This document shows positions 1 to 7,410 of a DNA stretch of 64,000 bases, one piece after another. A program made the position numbers and the translations under genes. The notes beneath the pieces were generated by a model. It saw nothing but the letters and a program-made list of their open reading frames with translations, searched no databases and had not been told where the DNA came from. Origin of the DNA: Cacconaster sp045599325 (GTDB lineage: Bacteria; Bacteroidota; Bacteroidia; Bacteroidales; UBA932); assembly GCA_045599325.1 (NCBI GenBank), contig JAZRVT010000015.1:1-64000 (forward strand). The letters are read 5' to 3'. The first letter of the stretch is position 1. Every line of letters starts with the position of its first letter.

Positions 1-888
1 CTGGAGAGTCCAGGCATTCATCGTGCTGGCGTTGCGTGGATAGTTCATCGTGATGCCTGATCCGGCGTACGCTGAGGCGTGGTTCACAGCCCATACGTTG
101 TCCGGGTTCCCTTCTCGAGCGAGCGCTCTCATATAATTGAAGTTGTCGCTCATCAGCGACTGCTTCCTCTTCCAGAAAGCCGCGTTCGACTCGCTGTCAG
201 GAGAATAGCAGTCCTGAACCCAGAATTCTGCCGAGAGAGTGCTTCCGGCTGATTCCAGAGTGAGCTTCTGGCTGTGGTCGTTGTCGCCGAACCCGCTTGC
301 CGACGGACCCAGCGGCTCGACGCCTGCCGGCAGAGCGTACCTGTAGATGACAATGGCCTTGCCGCGCGCCTCGCCGAGAGTGAGGCCGGGCCGCCAGGAT
401 GCGATGGCGTCAAACGATCTTAGGATTGTCCTGTTGATCTTTTCCTTCGCCTCACCGGTCTCCTTGCCGCTCTCAATCCGGATGATGATTATCGCGCACT
501 CCCGCTGGTTCTCCCGCAGCTGCCTGTTGATCAGACCCAGTGCGTCAGCGAGTGAGATTCTCAGGTTCACTGAGCTGTGGCAGAGGTTCAGACTGCCCGC
601 ATCCACGCGGATGTCGAAGCTGCGGATGCCCGCCGCCCATTGCCCGCTGATATCCAGCACCTGAGTCTGAGCCCAGCGCGCCGTCACTGCCGGAGCGTTG
701 TAGGTGAATGAGTCGTGAGTCCCCGGTATCGCAAGACAGCAAATCCTGCTTCCGTCGTCCAGCGCGGCCATCCAGCGGCCCTGCGACAGGTCGCCTGTCT
801 CATCCGGGTCGTGATCCAGCCTGCCGCAGCCCGCCGCGACGGCCAGCAGGAGCAGGGAGGAAAGCAAAGCCGTGATGTGCTGTCTCAT
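1..888 (-). CDS. PI-PLC X-domain-like secreted lipoprotein (3' part cut by window edge)
   Basis: The frame stays open from an ATG at 888 to the window edge, giving 296 codons without a stop, so the C-terminus is missing. The N-terminus is a lipoprotein signal: a leucine-rich stretch followed by VAAGC, with the lipidated Cys at residue 21. The mature part starts a phosphatidylinositol-specific phospholipase C X-like domain: IPGTHDS (candidate catalytic His58), then WAAGIRSFDIRV, then LCHSS (candidate second His104). Family knowledge: these TIM-barrel enzymes cleave phosphoinositides or GPI-type head groups by acid-base catalysis with two His. Function is therefore probably a surface or periplasmic phosphodiesterase on lipid head groups (inference). 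A terminator at 921-952 separates it from the upstream CoA-transferase gene, so it likely has its own promoter; a weak -7 match (TACCTTTA) lies at 911-918. Confidence 0.8.
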   Translation of the reverse strand, partial: MRQHITALLSSLLLLAVAAGCGRLDHDPDETGDLSQGRWMAALDDGSRICCLAIPGTHDSFTYNAPAVTARWAQTQVLDISGQWAAGIRSFDIRVDAGSLNLCHSSVNLRISLADALGLINRQLRENQRECAIIIIRIESGKETGEAKEKINRTILRSFDAIASWRPGLTLGEARGKAIVIYRYALPAGVEPLGPSASGFGDNDHSQKLTLESAGSTLSAEFWVQDCYSPDSESNAAFWKRKQSLMSDNFNYMRALAREGNPDNVWAVNHASAYAGSGITMNYPRNASTMNAWTLQ

Positions 889-920
889 GGGAAAATCAGG
901 ATACTTTGCGTAAAGGTAAT

Positions 921-952
921 AAAAAAAAGAGCACCCCAAACGGAATGCTCTT
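921..952 (-). terminator. Rho-independent terminator after the CoA-transferase gene
   Basis: Read on the minus strand, a 7-bp stem (AAGAGCA / TGCTCTT) with a 12-nt loop that can add a CC/GG pair is followed by a run of T. It lies 24 nt after the stop of the acetyl-CoA hydrolase/transferase gene and before the PI-PLC-like gene. Confidence 0.8.
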
Positions 953-975
953 CTATACATATGGCTGCCGCAGGC

Positions 976-2274
976 TTAGAAGCTGTGGTAGTGAGGGCCG
1001 AAGCGCTCGAATGCGGCGCGGTCGAGGCTCTCCTGTGCGTCAGGGTGAGCGATGCTGATGATGAGTTTAGCACGCTCCTGGAGGCTCTTGCCGTAGAGGT
1101 CAACGGCGCCGTACTCAGTGACGAGCCAGTGGATGTGGTTGCGGGTTGTGACAACGCCTGCACCCTCGGTGAGGACCGGAGCAATCTTGCTGATGCCCTT
1201 GTTTGTAGCAGAAGGCATTGCGATGATGGCCTTGCCGCCCTCAGAGAGAGATGCACCGTAGGTGAAGTCGATCTGTCCGCCGACGCCGCTGTAGAACTTG
1301 GTTCCGAGAGAGTCAGCGCAAACCTGGCCGGTGAGGTCGACCTGGAGCGCAGAGTTGATAGCGCATACCTTAGGGTTCTTTGCAATCACATACGGGTCGT
1401 TGGTGTATCCGACATCCATCATTGCAACCATCGGGTTGTCGTCGATGAAGTCATAGACCTCCTGCGATCCCATAAGGAATGTGGAGACCATCTTGCCTTT
1501 GTCAATCTTCTTGTTCATACCGTTGATGACACCTGATTTCACGAGAGGGAGGACACCGTCAGCGAACATCTCAGTGTGGATACCGAGGTTCTTGTGATTT
1601 CCGAGCTGTGCGAGGACAGCGTTAGGGATTGCGCCGATGCCCATCTGCAGGCAGGCACCGTCCTCGATGAGGTTCGCGCAGTTGATACCGATCCTGGTCT
1701 CGATCTCTGAAGGGTCAGAGAAGTGAGCCGGCATCAGAGGAGTGTTGTCCTCGACGAAGAGGTCGATCATGCTTGCAGGGATGATCGCTTCACCCCAGGA
1801 GCGAGGGACATTCTCGTTGACCACTGCGATGACAGTCTTTGCGCACTCGATTGCCGCGAGGGTTGCGTCGACAGAAGTTCCGAGAGATACATATCCGTGC
1901 TTGTCAACAGGAGAGACCTGGATCATGGCCACATCGCAAGGGAGCACGCCAGCGCGGTAGAGCTTCTGGGTCTCGGAGAGGAAGATAGGAATGTAGTCAG
2001 CCCAGCCTGCCTGGACATTCTTGCGTACGTTTCCGCCTACGAAGAAAGCCTGGTGGAAGAATGTGCCGTTGAAACGCTCTTCAGTGTAAGGTGCCTCACC
2101 CTCAGTGTGGAGGTGATGGATTCGGATGTCCTTGAGTTCTCCTGTCTCGCCGCGGCGGCAGAGAGCCTGGATGAGAATCTGAGGCGCGCTTGCCACGCTG
2201 CTCAGGTGGATGTGGTCACCGCTCTTGACGACCTTTACGGCCTCGTCAGCGGAGATGAATTTGATATTCTGCAT
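976..2274 (-). CDS. Acetyl-CoA hydrolase/transferase family protein (4-hydroxybutyrate/butyryl-CoA:acetate CoA-transferase type)
   Basis: 432 residues from the ATG at 2274. The next in-frame upstream start would add 12 residues and cover the promoter box. The protein has the two-domain CoA-transferase fold of the acetyl-CoA hydrolase/Cat2/AbfT family: an N-terminal GDHIHLSSVASAP segment, a central IGIGAIPNAVLAQL segment and a C-terminal half with TEYGAVDLYGKSLQERAKLII. Family knowledge: these enzymes swap CoA between acyl-CoA and acetate, using a Glu that forms a glutamyl-CoA intermediate; the Glu in the TEYGAVDL block resembles family sequence, but the catalytic Glu is elsewhere and I did not assign it. 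The likely role is short-chain fatty-acid or acetate fermentation metabolism. The exact acyl substrate cannot be read from the sequence. Divergently transcribed from mazG. Confidence 0.85.
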   Translation of the reverse strand: MQNIKFISADEAVKVVKSGDHIHLSSVASAPQILIQALCRRGETGELKDIRIHHLHTEGEAPYTEERFNGTFFHQAFFVGGNVRKNVQAGWADYIPIFLSETQKLYRAGVLPCDVAMIQVSPVDKHGYVSLGTSVDATLAAIECAKTVIAVVNENVPRSWGEAIIPASMIDLFVEDNTPLMPAHFSDPSEIETRIGINCANLIEDGACLQMGIGAIPNAVLAQLGNHKNLGIHTEMFADGVLPLVKSGVINGMNKKIDKGKMVSTFLMGSQEVYDFIDDNPMVAMMDVGYTNDPYVIAKNPKVCAINSALQVDLTGQVCADSLGTKFYSGVGGQIDFTYGASLSEGGKAIIAMPSATNKGISKIAPVLTEGAGVVTTRNHIHWLVTEYGAVDLYGKSLQERAKLIISIAHPDAQESLDRAAFERFGPHYHSF

Positions 2275-2307
2275 ATGATTGAGTTGTTTTGTGTTTTTCC
2301 TGAGCGG

Positions 2308-2315
2308 CAAATTTA
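2308..2315 (-). promoter_or_regulatory. Bacteroidetes -7 box for the CoA-transferase gene
   Basis: TAAATTTG on the minus strand matches TAnnTTTG. It lies 33 nt upstream of the ATG at 2274 and abuts the divergent mazG box. Confidence 0.6.
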
Positions 2316-2316
2316 G

Positions 2317-2324
2317 TAATTTTG
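2317..2324 (+). promoter_or_regulatory. Bacteroidetes -7 box for mazG
   Basis: TAATTTTG matches TAnnTTTG and ends 5 nt before the mazG ATG at 2330, so the transcript would have almost no 5' leader. Confidence 0.6.
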
Positions 2325-2329
2325 TGAAT

Positions 2330-3130
2330 ATGAAACGCGAAAAACAACTTCAAGCCTTTGAAAGACTGCTCGACGTGATGGACGAGCTGCGCGAGAAGTG
2401 TCCCTGGGACCGCAAGCAGACCATCGACTCTCTCCGCCCTAACACTATAGAAGAGACCTATGAGCTCTCTGACGCAATAATGGCCCACGACATGCACAAC
2501 ATCGCCAAGGAGCTCGGCGACGTGCTGCTTCACGTGGTCTTCTATGCGAAAATCGGTTCAGAGACCGGGGACTTCGACATTGCTGATGTGTGCAATATGC
2601 TCTGCGACAAATTGATATACCGCCACCCGCACGTGTACGGCGACGTCACTGCCGCAACCGCCGGCGAAGTGGTGAAGAACTGGGAGCAGCTCAAGAGGAG
2701 CGAAAAAGACGGCAACAGGACCGTCCTGTCAGGCGTTCCGTCGTCGCTTCCTTCGGTCATCAAGGCCTACAGGATGCAGGACAAGGCTCGCGCAGTGGGC
2801 TTCGACTGGCAGAACAGGGAGGATGTGTGGGACAAGGTCTCGGAAGAGATGGGAGAGTTCCGCGCAGAGCTTTCAAAGCTTCCTGAGAAGCCGTCGGACG
2901 AAGAGAAGCAGTCTGCACAGGGAGAGCTCGGCGACCTTCTCTTCTCAATCATCAATGCGGCAAGACTCTATCATCTCAACCCTGACACTGCCCTTGAAAG
3001 CACCAATGCCAAGTTCAAGGAGCGATTCACCTATGTCGAACTGAAGTCCAGGGAGCAGGGACGCGACCTGAAGGACCTCACCCTGGATGAGATGGATGCT
3101 CTCTGGGAAGAGGCAAAGAGGAATCTGTAA
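2330..3130 (+). CDS. mazG: Nucleoside triphosphate pyrophosphohydrolase MazG
   Basis: 266 residues; the ATG at 2330 is chosen because the protein then starts MKREKQLQAFERLLDVMD as in MazG proteins, and the longer frame would run through the promoter. Two tandem MazG domains are visible: the first has KCPWDRKQT and later EETYEL plus KELGDVLLHVVF; the second has EEMGEFRAEL and GELGDLLFSIINAAR. Both carry the ExxE...ExxD metal-binding pattern of all-alpha NTP pyrophosphatases. Family knowledge: MazG hydrolyses NTPs/dNTPs to NMP and PPi, clearing non-canonical nucleotides and influencing ppGpp signalling. First gene of a three-gene unit; its stop TAA overlaps the tcdA ATG by one base. Confidence 0.95.
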   Translation: MKREKQLQAFERLLDVMDELREKCPWDRKQTIDSLRPNTIEETYELSDAIMAHDMHNIAKELGDVLLHVVFYAKIGSETGDFDIADVCNMLCDKLIYRHPHVYGDVTAATAGEVVKNWEQLKRSEKDGNRTVLSGVPSSLPSVIKAYRMQDKARAVGFDWQNREDVWDKVSEEMGEFRAELSKLPEKPSDEEKQSAQGELGDLLFSIINAARLYHLNPDTALESTNAKFKERFTYVELKSREQGRDLKDLTLDEMDALWEEAKRNL

Positions 3131-3885
3131 TGTGGAAGGACAGGACTGAGATTCTGGTGGGCAGTGACGGCCTCCGGCGCCTCGAGCAGGCCACAGTGGT
3201 GGTGGTCGGCCTGGGCGGTGTGGGTGCTGTCGCAGCCGAGATGGTGGCGCGCGCCGGAGTGGGCCATATGGCCGTCATCGACTCCGATTCAGTCTCCGAG
3301 ACCAATCTCAACCGCCAGGTCATCGCGCTCCGCTCGACAGTCGGCCGAAGGAAGACCGAGGTGGTGGCGGAACGTCTCAGGGACATAAACCCGGACCTTG
3401 ACCTCAAGGTGATCAGCGAATATCTCACCGAAGCCAACGCCGCTGAAATAGTGACCGGCGCCTGCGGAGAAGCCTCTTCCGGCGACCTTTTCGTCATAGA
3501 TGCGATAGATACTCTCGCCCCGAAGCTTGCTCTGATCCGCCACTGTGTGGAGAACGGGCTCCCGCTTGTCAGCTCGATGGGCTCCGGCGCCAAGTATGAT
3601 ATGACGAAGATCCGCATCACCGACATCTCCAAGTCGTTCAACTGCCCGCTGGCCTATATCGTGCGCAAGAAGCTGCGCCATATGGGCATCTCGAAAGGCT
3701 TCAAGGTTGTCTTCAGCGAGGAGCTGCCCGTTGAGGAGGCCATAGTCGAGATGACCCCGGAGGAGCAGGCCGAGACTAGCAACAAGAAGTCGCAGGTTGG
3801 CACGATCTCCTATCTGCCGGCAGCTTTCGGATGCGCCGCCGCACAGGCAGCGCTCACACACCTTCTTGACGTGAGGACAAAGTGA
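3130..3885 (+). CDS. tcdA: tRNA threonylcarbamoyladenosine dehydratase (TcdA/CsdL, ThiF-HesA fold)
   Basis: 251 residues. An N-terminal Rossmann nucleotide-binding motif VVGLGGVGAVAAE (around 22-36), a SETNLNRQ block and the TcdA-like RITDISKSFNCPL and VRKKLR segments identify an E1-like adenylating enzyme of the TcdA branch rather than ThiF or MoeB; no CxxC zinc pairs are visible. Family knowledge: TcdA uses ATP to cyclise t6A at tRNA position 37 to ct6A. TsaD, which makes t6A, and MtaB, which thiomethylates it, are also in this window. The ATG overlaps the mazG stop by 1 nt and its own TGA overlaps the next ATG by 1 nt, indicating translational coupling. Confidence 0.9.
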   Translation: MWKDRTEILVGSDGLRRLEQATVVVVGLGGVGAVAAEMVARAGVGHMAVIDSDSVSETNLNRQVIALRSTVGRRKTEVVAERLRDINPDLDLKVISEYLTEANAAEIVTGACGEASSGDLFVIDAIDTLAPKLALIRHCVENGLPLVSSMGSGAKYDMTKIRITDISKSFNCPLAYIVRKKLRHMGISKGFKVVFSEELPVEEAIVEMTPEEQAETSNKKSQVGTISYLPAAFGCAAAQAALTHLLDVRTK

Positions 3886-5003
3886 TGGAATATACCGTAA
3901 AGGAAGTCTCGTCAAGGAAAGAGTTCCGCGAATTCTATCAGTTCCAGAACAGGCTCTACAGGGATTGCCCTGTCTATGTGCCGTCACTTGACTCAGACCA
4001 GAAAAAAAGCCTTTCGAAGAGCCCCTGCCTGGACTACTGCAGCCAGAAGCTTCTGCTGGCGTACGACGGGACCGGGAAGGTGGCAGGCCGCTGCTGCGCT
4101 ATCATAAACCCACGGTACAACGAGAGATACGGCACCCGCAGGATGCGTTTCGGCTGGACCGACTTCATAGAGGACTACGATGTCTTCAAGGCGCTTATGG
4201 ACACTGCTGTGGAGTGGGGAAGAGAGCAGGGGATGACAGAAGTCCACGGCCCGCTAGGCTACAATACGATGTACAGGCAGGGAATGGTTGTCGAAGGTTT
4301 TGAGAACGAGCCGCAGTTCAACAATCTCTATAATTTCAGTTATTATCCGGAGTTCGTCGAGAGGTATGGCTTCGTCAAGGAGGCCGACTGGCTCCAGTAC
4401 AGTTTCAGCGGCACACAGGGGATACCCGAGAGGATCCGCAGAATCTCCGGGCTTCTGATGGAGCGCTACAGGCTCAGGATTGTCCCCGTGGAGGAGCTGC
4501 GTCACCGCAAGGACATAATAGACAAATTCTTCAAGTCATACAACGAGGCCTTTGCCTCAGTGAGGAACTTTGTCCCTTTCACTGAGAAAGAGATAGCCGT
4601 GGAGGGGGCGGGCTACATCGACAGACTCCGCAACAGCCTCTCCTGCATAATAATGGACTCTGACGACGAGGTGGCCTCTTTCGGCATCTGCACCCCGAGC
4701 CTCTCAGAGGCCCTCCGCAGGACCGGCGGCCGCCTGTTCCCTTTCGGATGGTTCCATCTGCTGCTGGCTGACCGGCGCACCGAAAGGGTTGACCTGATGC
4801 TGGTCGGCTCCGCCGAGAAGTGGCGCAGGAAGGGGCTTTCCTCAATATTCCATACTTACCTGGCGGATTCATTCGAACGGTTGGGAGTGAAAGTGTGCAT
4901 CAGCAACCCGCAGTTCGAAGACAACCCCGCCGTCAAGGTATGGGATTCCTACAGCGACAAGACTCTCTATATCCGCCGCCGCTGCTATATCAAAACTATC
5001 TGA
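3885..5003 (+). CDS. GNAT-like N-acetyltransferase family protein
   Basis: 372 residues from ATG 3885 (TGATG overlap with tcdA); a GTG one codon upstream is also possible. The sequence resembles a Bacteroidetes-wide family annotated only as N-acetyltransferase or hypothetical: N-terminal FYQFQNRLYRDCPVYVPSL, a central EVHGPLGYNTMYRQG block and a C-terminal region around VDLMLVGSAEKWRRKGL that looks like an acetyl-CoA-binding loop of the GNAT fold (R-R/K-G-L after a beta strand). No signal peptide, so cytoplasmic. Substrate unknown. Last gene of the mazG unit; it converges with prfA with an 11-nt gap and no obvious terminator. Confidence 0.7.
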   Translation: MEYTVKEVSSRKEFREFYQFQNRLYRDCPVYVPSLDSDQKKSLSKSPCLDYCSQKLLLAYDGTGKVAGRCCAIINPRYNERYGTRRMRFGWTDFIEDYDVFKALMDTAVEWGREQGMTEVHGPLGYNTMYRQGMVVEGFENEPQFNNLYNFSYYPEFVERYGFVKEADWLQYSFSGTQGIPERIRRISGLLMERYRLRIVPVEELRHRKDIIDKFFKSYNEAFASVRNFVPFTEKEIAVEGAGYIDRLRNSLSCIIMDSDDEVASFGICTPSLSEALRRTGGRLFPFGWFHLLLADRRTERVDLMLVGSAEKWRRKGLSSIFHTYLADSFERLGVKVCISNPQFEDNPAVKVWDSYSDKTLYIRRRCYIKTI

Positions 5004-5014
5004 ACTGATGAGGC

Positions 5015-6100
5015 CTATTCCCCGGCTGCCTTCAGACGCTCTGCATTCTCGGCGATCTGGAGCTGGTCGATGATCTCCTGGATGTCTCCGTCCATGAAGA
5101 CGGGGAGATTGTACATAGTATAACCGATGCGGTGGTCGGTCACGCGGCTCTGAGGATAATTATAGGTACGGATCTTCGCGCTGCGGTCGCCGGTCGAGAC
5201 CATTGTCTTGCGCTTTGCGGTGATGTCGTTGAGGTATTTCTCATACTCCATATTGTAGAGCCTTGTGCGGAGCTCCTGCATCGCCTTGTCCAGGTTCTTG
5301 AGCTGCGAGCGCTCGTCCTGGCACTGGACCACGATGCCGGAAGGGATGTGGGTCAGTCGGATTGCGGAGTAAGTGGTGTTGACGCCCTGTCCGCCCGGAC
5401 CTGACGAACAGAAGATATCCTTGCGGACATCTTTCATATCGATCTCCACGTCGAATTCATCCGCTTCAGGAAGCACTGCCACTGAGGCGGCGGAGGTGTG
5501 GACGCGGCCCTGGGTTTCGGTCTGGGGGACACGCTGCACGCGGTGCACGCCGCTCTCATATTTGAGCGTTCCGTAGACTTTCTCACCGCTCACCTTGCAT
5601 ACGATCTCCTTGAAACCGCCCGCTGTGCCTTCACTCTGGTTCGTCACCTCGCACTTCCAGCCCTTGCGCTCGAAGAACTTGGTGTACATCCTGAAGAGGT
5701 CGCCGGCAAAGATCGCAGCTTCATCGCCGCCGGCACCGCCGCGGATCTCGAGGATGGCGTTCTTGCTGTCCTGAGGGTCGGCCGGAATCAGCAGAATCCT
5801 GATCTCATCCTCCAGCTTTGGAAGTTCCTCTTCCAGAACTGAAGCCTCTTCCTTGGCCATCTCGCGCAGGTCCTCGTCCTTCTCGTTGAGAAGGATGTCC
5901 TTCGCGTCGGCAAGGTTGCCCAGCATCTTCCTGTAGTTGTTGCCGGCCTGGACAATCGGTTCGAGCTCCTTGTAGTCCTTGTTCAGCTGGACATAGCGTT
6001 TCATATCAGCGATGACATCAGGGTCTGCGAGCTGGTTGCCTATCGATTCATATTTTGCCTTCAGGCTGTCGAGTTTTTCGAGGAGACTGGTTTCCGCCAT
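5015..6100 (-). CDS. prfA: Peptide chain release factor 1
   Basis: 361 residues, the normal RF1 length. The peptidyl-tRNA hydrolysis motif GGQ is present in SSGPGGQGVNTT, and the stop-codon recognition region follows the RF1 pattern. Family knowledge: RF1 reads UAA and UAG and triggers peptide release on the ribosome. The RF1 identity rather than RF2 is supported by the full-length frame with no programmed frameshift and the RF1-like N-terminus (LEKLDSLKAKYESI). The ATG at 6100 is preceded by a -7 box at 6119-6126 and is divergent from the lytic transglycosylase gene. Confidence 0.97.
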   Translation of the reverse strand: MAETSLLEKLDSLKAKYESIGNQLADPDVIADMKRYVQLNKDYKELEPIVQAGNNYRKMLGNLADAKDILLNEKDEDLREMAKEEASVLEEELPKLEDEIRILLIPADPQDSKNAILEIRGGAGGDEAAIFAGDLFRMYTKFFERKGWKCEVTNQSEGTAGGFKEIVCKVSGEKVYGTLKYESGVHRVQRVPQTETQGRVHTSAASVAVLPEADEFDVEIDMKDVRKDIFCSSGPGGQGVNTTYSAIRLTHIPSGIVVQCQDERSQLKNLDKAMQELRTRLYNMEYEKYLNDITAKRKTMVSTGDRSAKIRTYNYPQSRVTDHRIGYTMYNLPVFMDGDIQEIIDQLQIAENAERLKAAGE

Positions 6101-6118
6101 AAATATTTATTTTGGGCA

Positions 6119-6126
6119 CAAATATA
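6119..6126 (-). promoter_or_regulatory. Bacteroidetes -7 box for prfA
   Basis: TATATTTG on the minus strand, 18 nt upstream of the prfA ATG. Confidence 0.6.
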
Positions 6127-6147
6127 GTAAAATGGAGTCAAAATTCG

Positions 6148-6155
6148 TACATTTG
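6148..6155 (+). promoter_or_regulatory. Bacteroidetes -7 box for the lytic transglycosylase gene
   Basis: TACATTTG ends only 4 nt before the ATG at 6160, implying a leaderless or near-leaderless mRNA. Confidence 0.6.
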
Positions 6156-6159
6156 AGGT

Positions 6160-7194
6160 ATGAAGCGCAAAACAAACGTACTTTTGATTGCCGTGGCGGC
6201 AGTCTCAGCAATTCTGCTCCAGGGATGCGACAAGATCCAGGCAGATTCAGTGATTCCACAGCTCAAAGCAGAAGCCGTACGCGATACCGCGTTAATTCAG
6301 GTGCAAGTGATTGAGCGTGATACGGTTATCGTCCGTGATCCCGTTGCTCCTCCGAGAGTGCCGGAGTATGTCGTCTTTGCCGGCGACACCATCCGTTTCG
6401 ATGACGGGGACCTCCGTGAAAGGATGGACCGCGAGCTGATCGCGTTCACCTACACCCACTCCAACACCATCCTGATGCTCAAGCGTGCCAACCGCATCTT
6501 CCCGCAGGTGGAACCGATTCTCAAGGCGCAGGGAGTTCCGGACGACCTGAAGTATCTGATGGCAATTGAGAGCAACCTCAGCGAGACGGCAGTCTCCCCC
6601 GCCTCAGCCGCCGGCCTGTGGCAGTTCATGAAGGCAACTGCGACCGAGTACGGACTCGAGGTGGCCGCAACTGTGGACGAGCGCTACAACATCAGGAAAG
6701 AGACAGAGGCGGCCTGCAAGATGCTCAAGAAGCTTTACGGCAAGTTCGGCGACTGGATGACTGTGGCCGCGGCTTACAACAGCGGTGCACAGAATGTCAC
6801 CAAGCGGCTTTCGGCCCAGAAGGTCAGCAGAGCGATGGACCTCGCCCTCGTGGAGGAGACTTCCCGCTATATGTTCAGGATACTGGTAGCAAAGATTTTC
6901 TTTGAGGATCCGTCACAGTTCGGCTTCAAGCTTCAGCCGAAGGATTTCTATCCATACATCCCTCCTGTGCGTACCGTTACAGTCAGCAGCTCCATCGACG
7001 ACCTTGCGGATTTTGCCGGGCGCAACGGAGTGACCTACTACCAGCTGAAGCGGGCGAACCCGTGGCTGAGGGATATGAAGCTCACCGCCAAGAAGGGCGC
7101 CACCTATGAAATAGCGATCCCCGACATCAAGGCAGGACGGTACAATCCGGATGAGATTATACTCCACAATCCGGCTTGGGCCGCAGCTGAATAG
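6160..7194 (+). CDS. Lytic transglycosylase lipoprotein (MltD-like, SLT fold)
   Basis: 344 residues. Lipoprotein signal with LLQGC, lipidated Cys23. The SLT domain follows: LKYLMAIESNLSE contains the candidate catalytic Glu137, then SAAGLWQFM and later AAAYNSGAQNV, the GxxQF/AYNxG signature of family 1 transglycosylases of the MltD type. The C-terminal 90 residues (GVTYYQLKRANPWL...TYEIAIP) look like one degenerate LysM-type peptidoglycan-binding repeat. Family knowledge: cleaves the MurNAc-GlcNAc bond with formation of 1,6-anhydroMurNAc, at the periplasmic face of the outer membrane. Monocistronic: own promoter box and a hairpin directly after the stop. Confidence 0.92.
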   Translation: MKRKTNVLLIAVAAVSAILLQGCDKIQADSVIPQLKAEAVRDTALIQVQVIERDTVIVRDPVAPPRVPEYVVFAGDTIRFDDGDLRERMDRELIAFTYTHSNTILMLKRANRIFPQVEPILKAQGVPDDLKYLMAIESNLSETAVSPASAAGLWQFMKATATEYGLEVAATVDERYNIRKETEAACKMLKKLYGKFGDWMTVAAAYNSGAQNVTKRLSAQKVSRAMDLALVEETSRYMFRILVAKIFFEDPSQFGFKLQPKDFYPYIPPVRTVTVSSSIDDLADFAGRNGVTYYQLKRANPWLRDMKLTAKKGATYEIAIPDIKAGRYNPDEIILHNPAWAAAE

Positions 7195-7199
7195 AAAAA

Positions 7200-7223
7200 T
7201 AGCCACCCATAAGCGGATGGCTA
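7200..7223 (+). terminator. Hairpin terminator after the lytic transglycosylase gene
   Basis: TAGCCACCC and GGATGGCTA form a 9-position stem with one mismatch and a 6-nt loop, starting 6 nt after the stop. The trailing sequence is AT-rich but not a strong T tract; a second small GAAAC/GTTTC hairpin follows at 7230-7244. Confidence 0.55.
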
Positions 7224-7245
7224 TAAAACGAAACTATGAGTTTCC

Positions 7246-7275
7246 TTTGCATTTGTGCTAATAACCAAATGCAAA
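7246..7275. repeat. Perfect 10-bp inverted repeat in the glnS upstream region
   Basis: TTTGCATTTG (7246-7255) and CAAATGCAAA (7266-7275) are exact reverse complements separated by 10 nt. It lies about 110 nt upstream of the glnS -7 box, inside a 216-nt region with no convincing gene. It could be an operator or part of the upstream terminator region; no function can be assigned. Confidence 0.6.
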
Positions 7276-7382
7276 TTTGGAGATTATCCAGTAAAGTGAA
7301 GTGTCATTTCGTAGATTTTGGATTCCATATTCACAAAATCGTATTGACGTTTTGACAAATGACGCATTTTCTCTTTTTTTTA

Positions 7383-7390
7383 TAAATTTG
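7383..7390 (+). promoter_or_regulatory. Bacteroidetes -7 box for glnS
   Basis: TAAATTTG, 20 nt before the glnS ATG, preceded by a T-rich stretch. No well-spaced -33 TTG was found. Confidence 0.6.
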
Positions 7391-7410
7391 CACTCTATAA
7401 CAGACAGAAA

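Noticed and set aside
7236..7355. 39-codon open frame (MSFLCICANNQ...) between the lytic transglycosylase gene and glnS
   Set aside because: It starts right after a terminator hairpin and contains the 10-bp inverted repeat. There is no RBS and no family resemblance; most likely chance.
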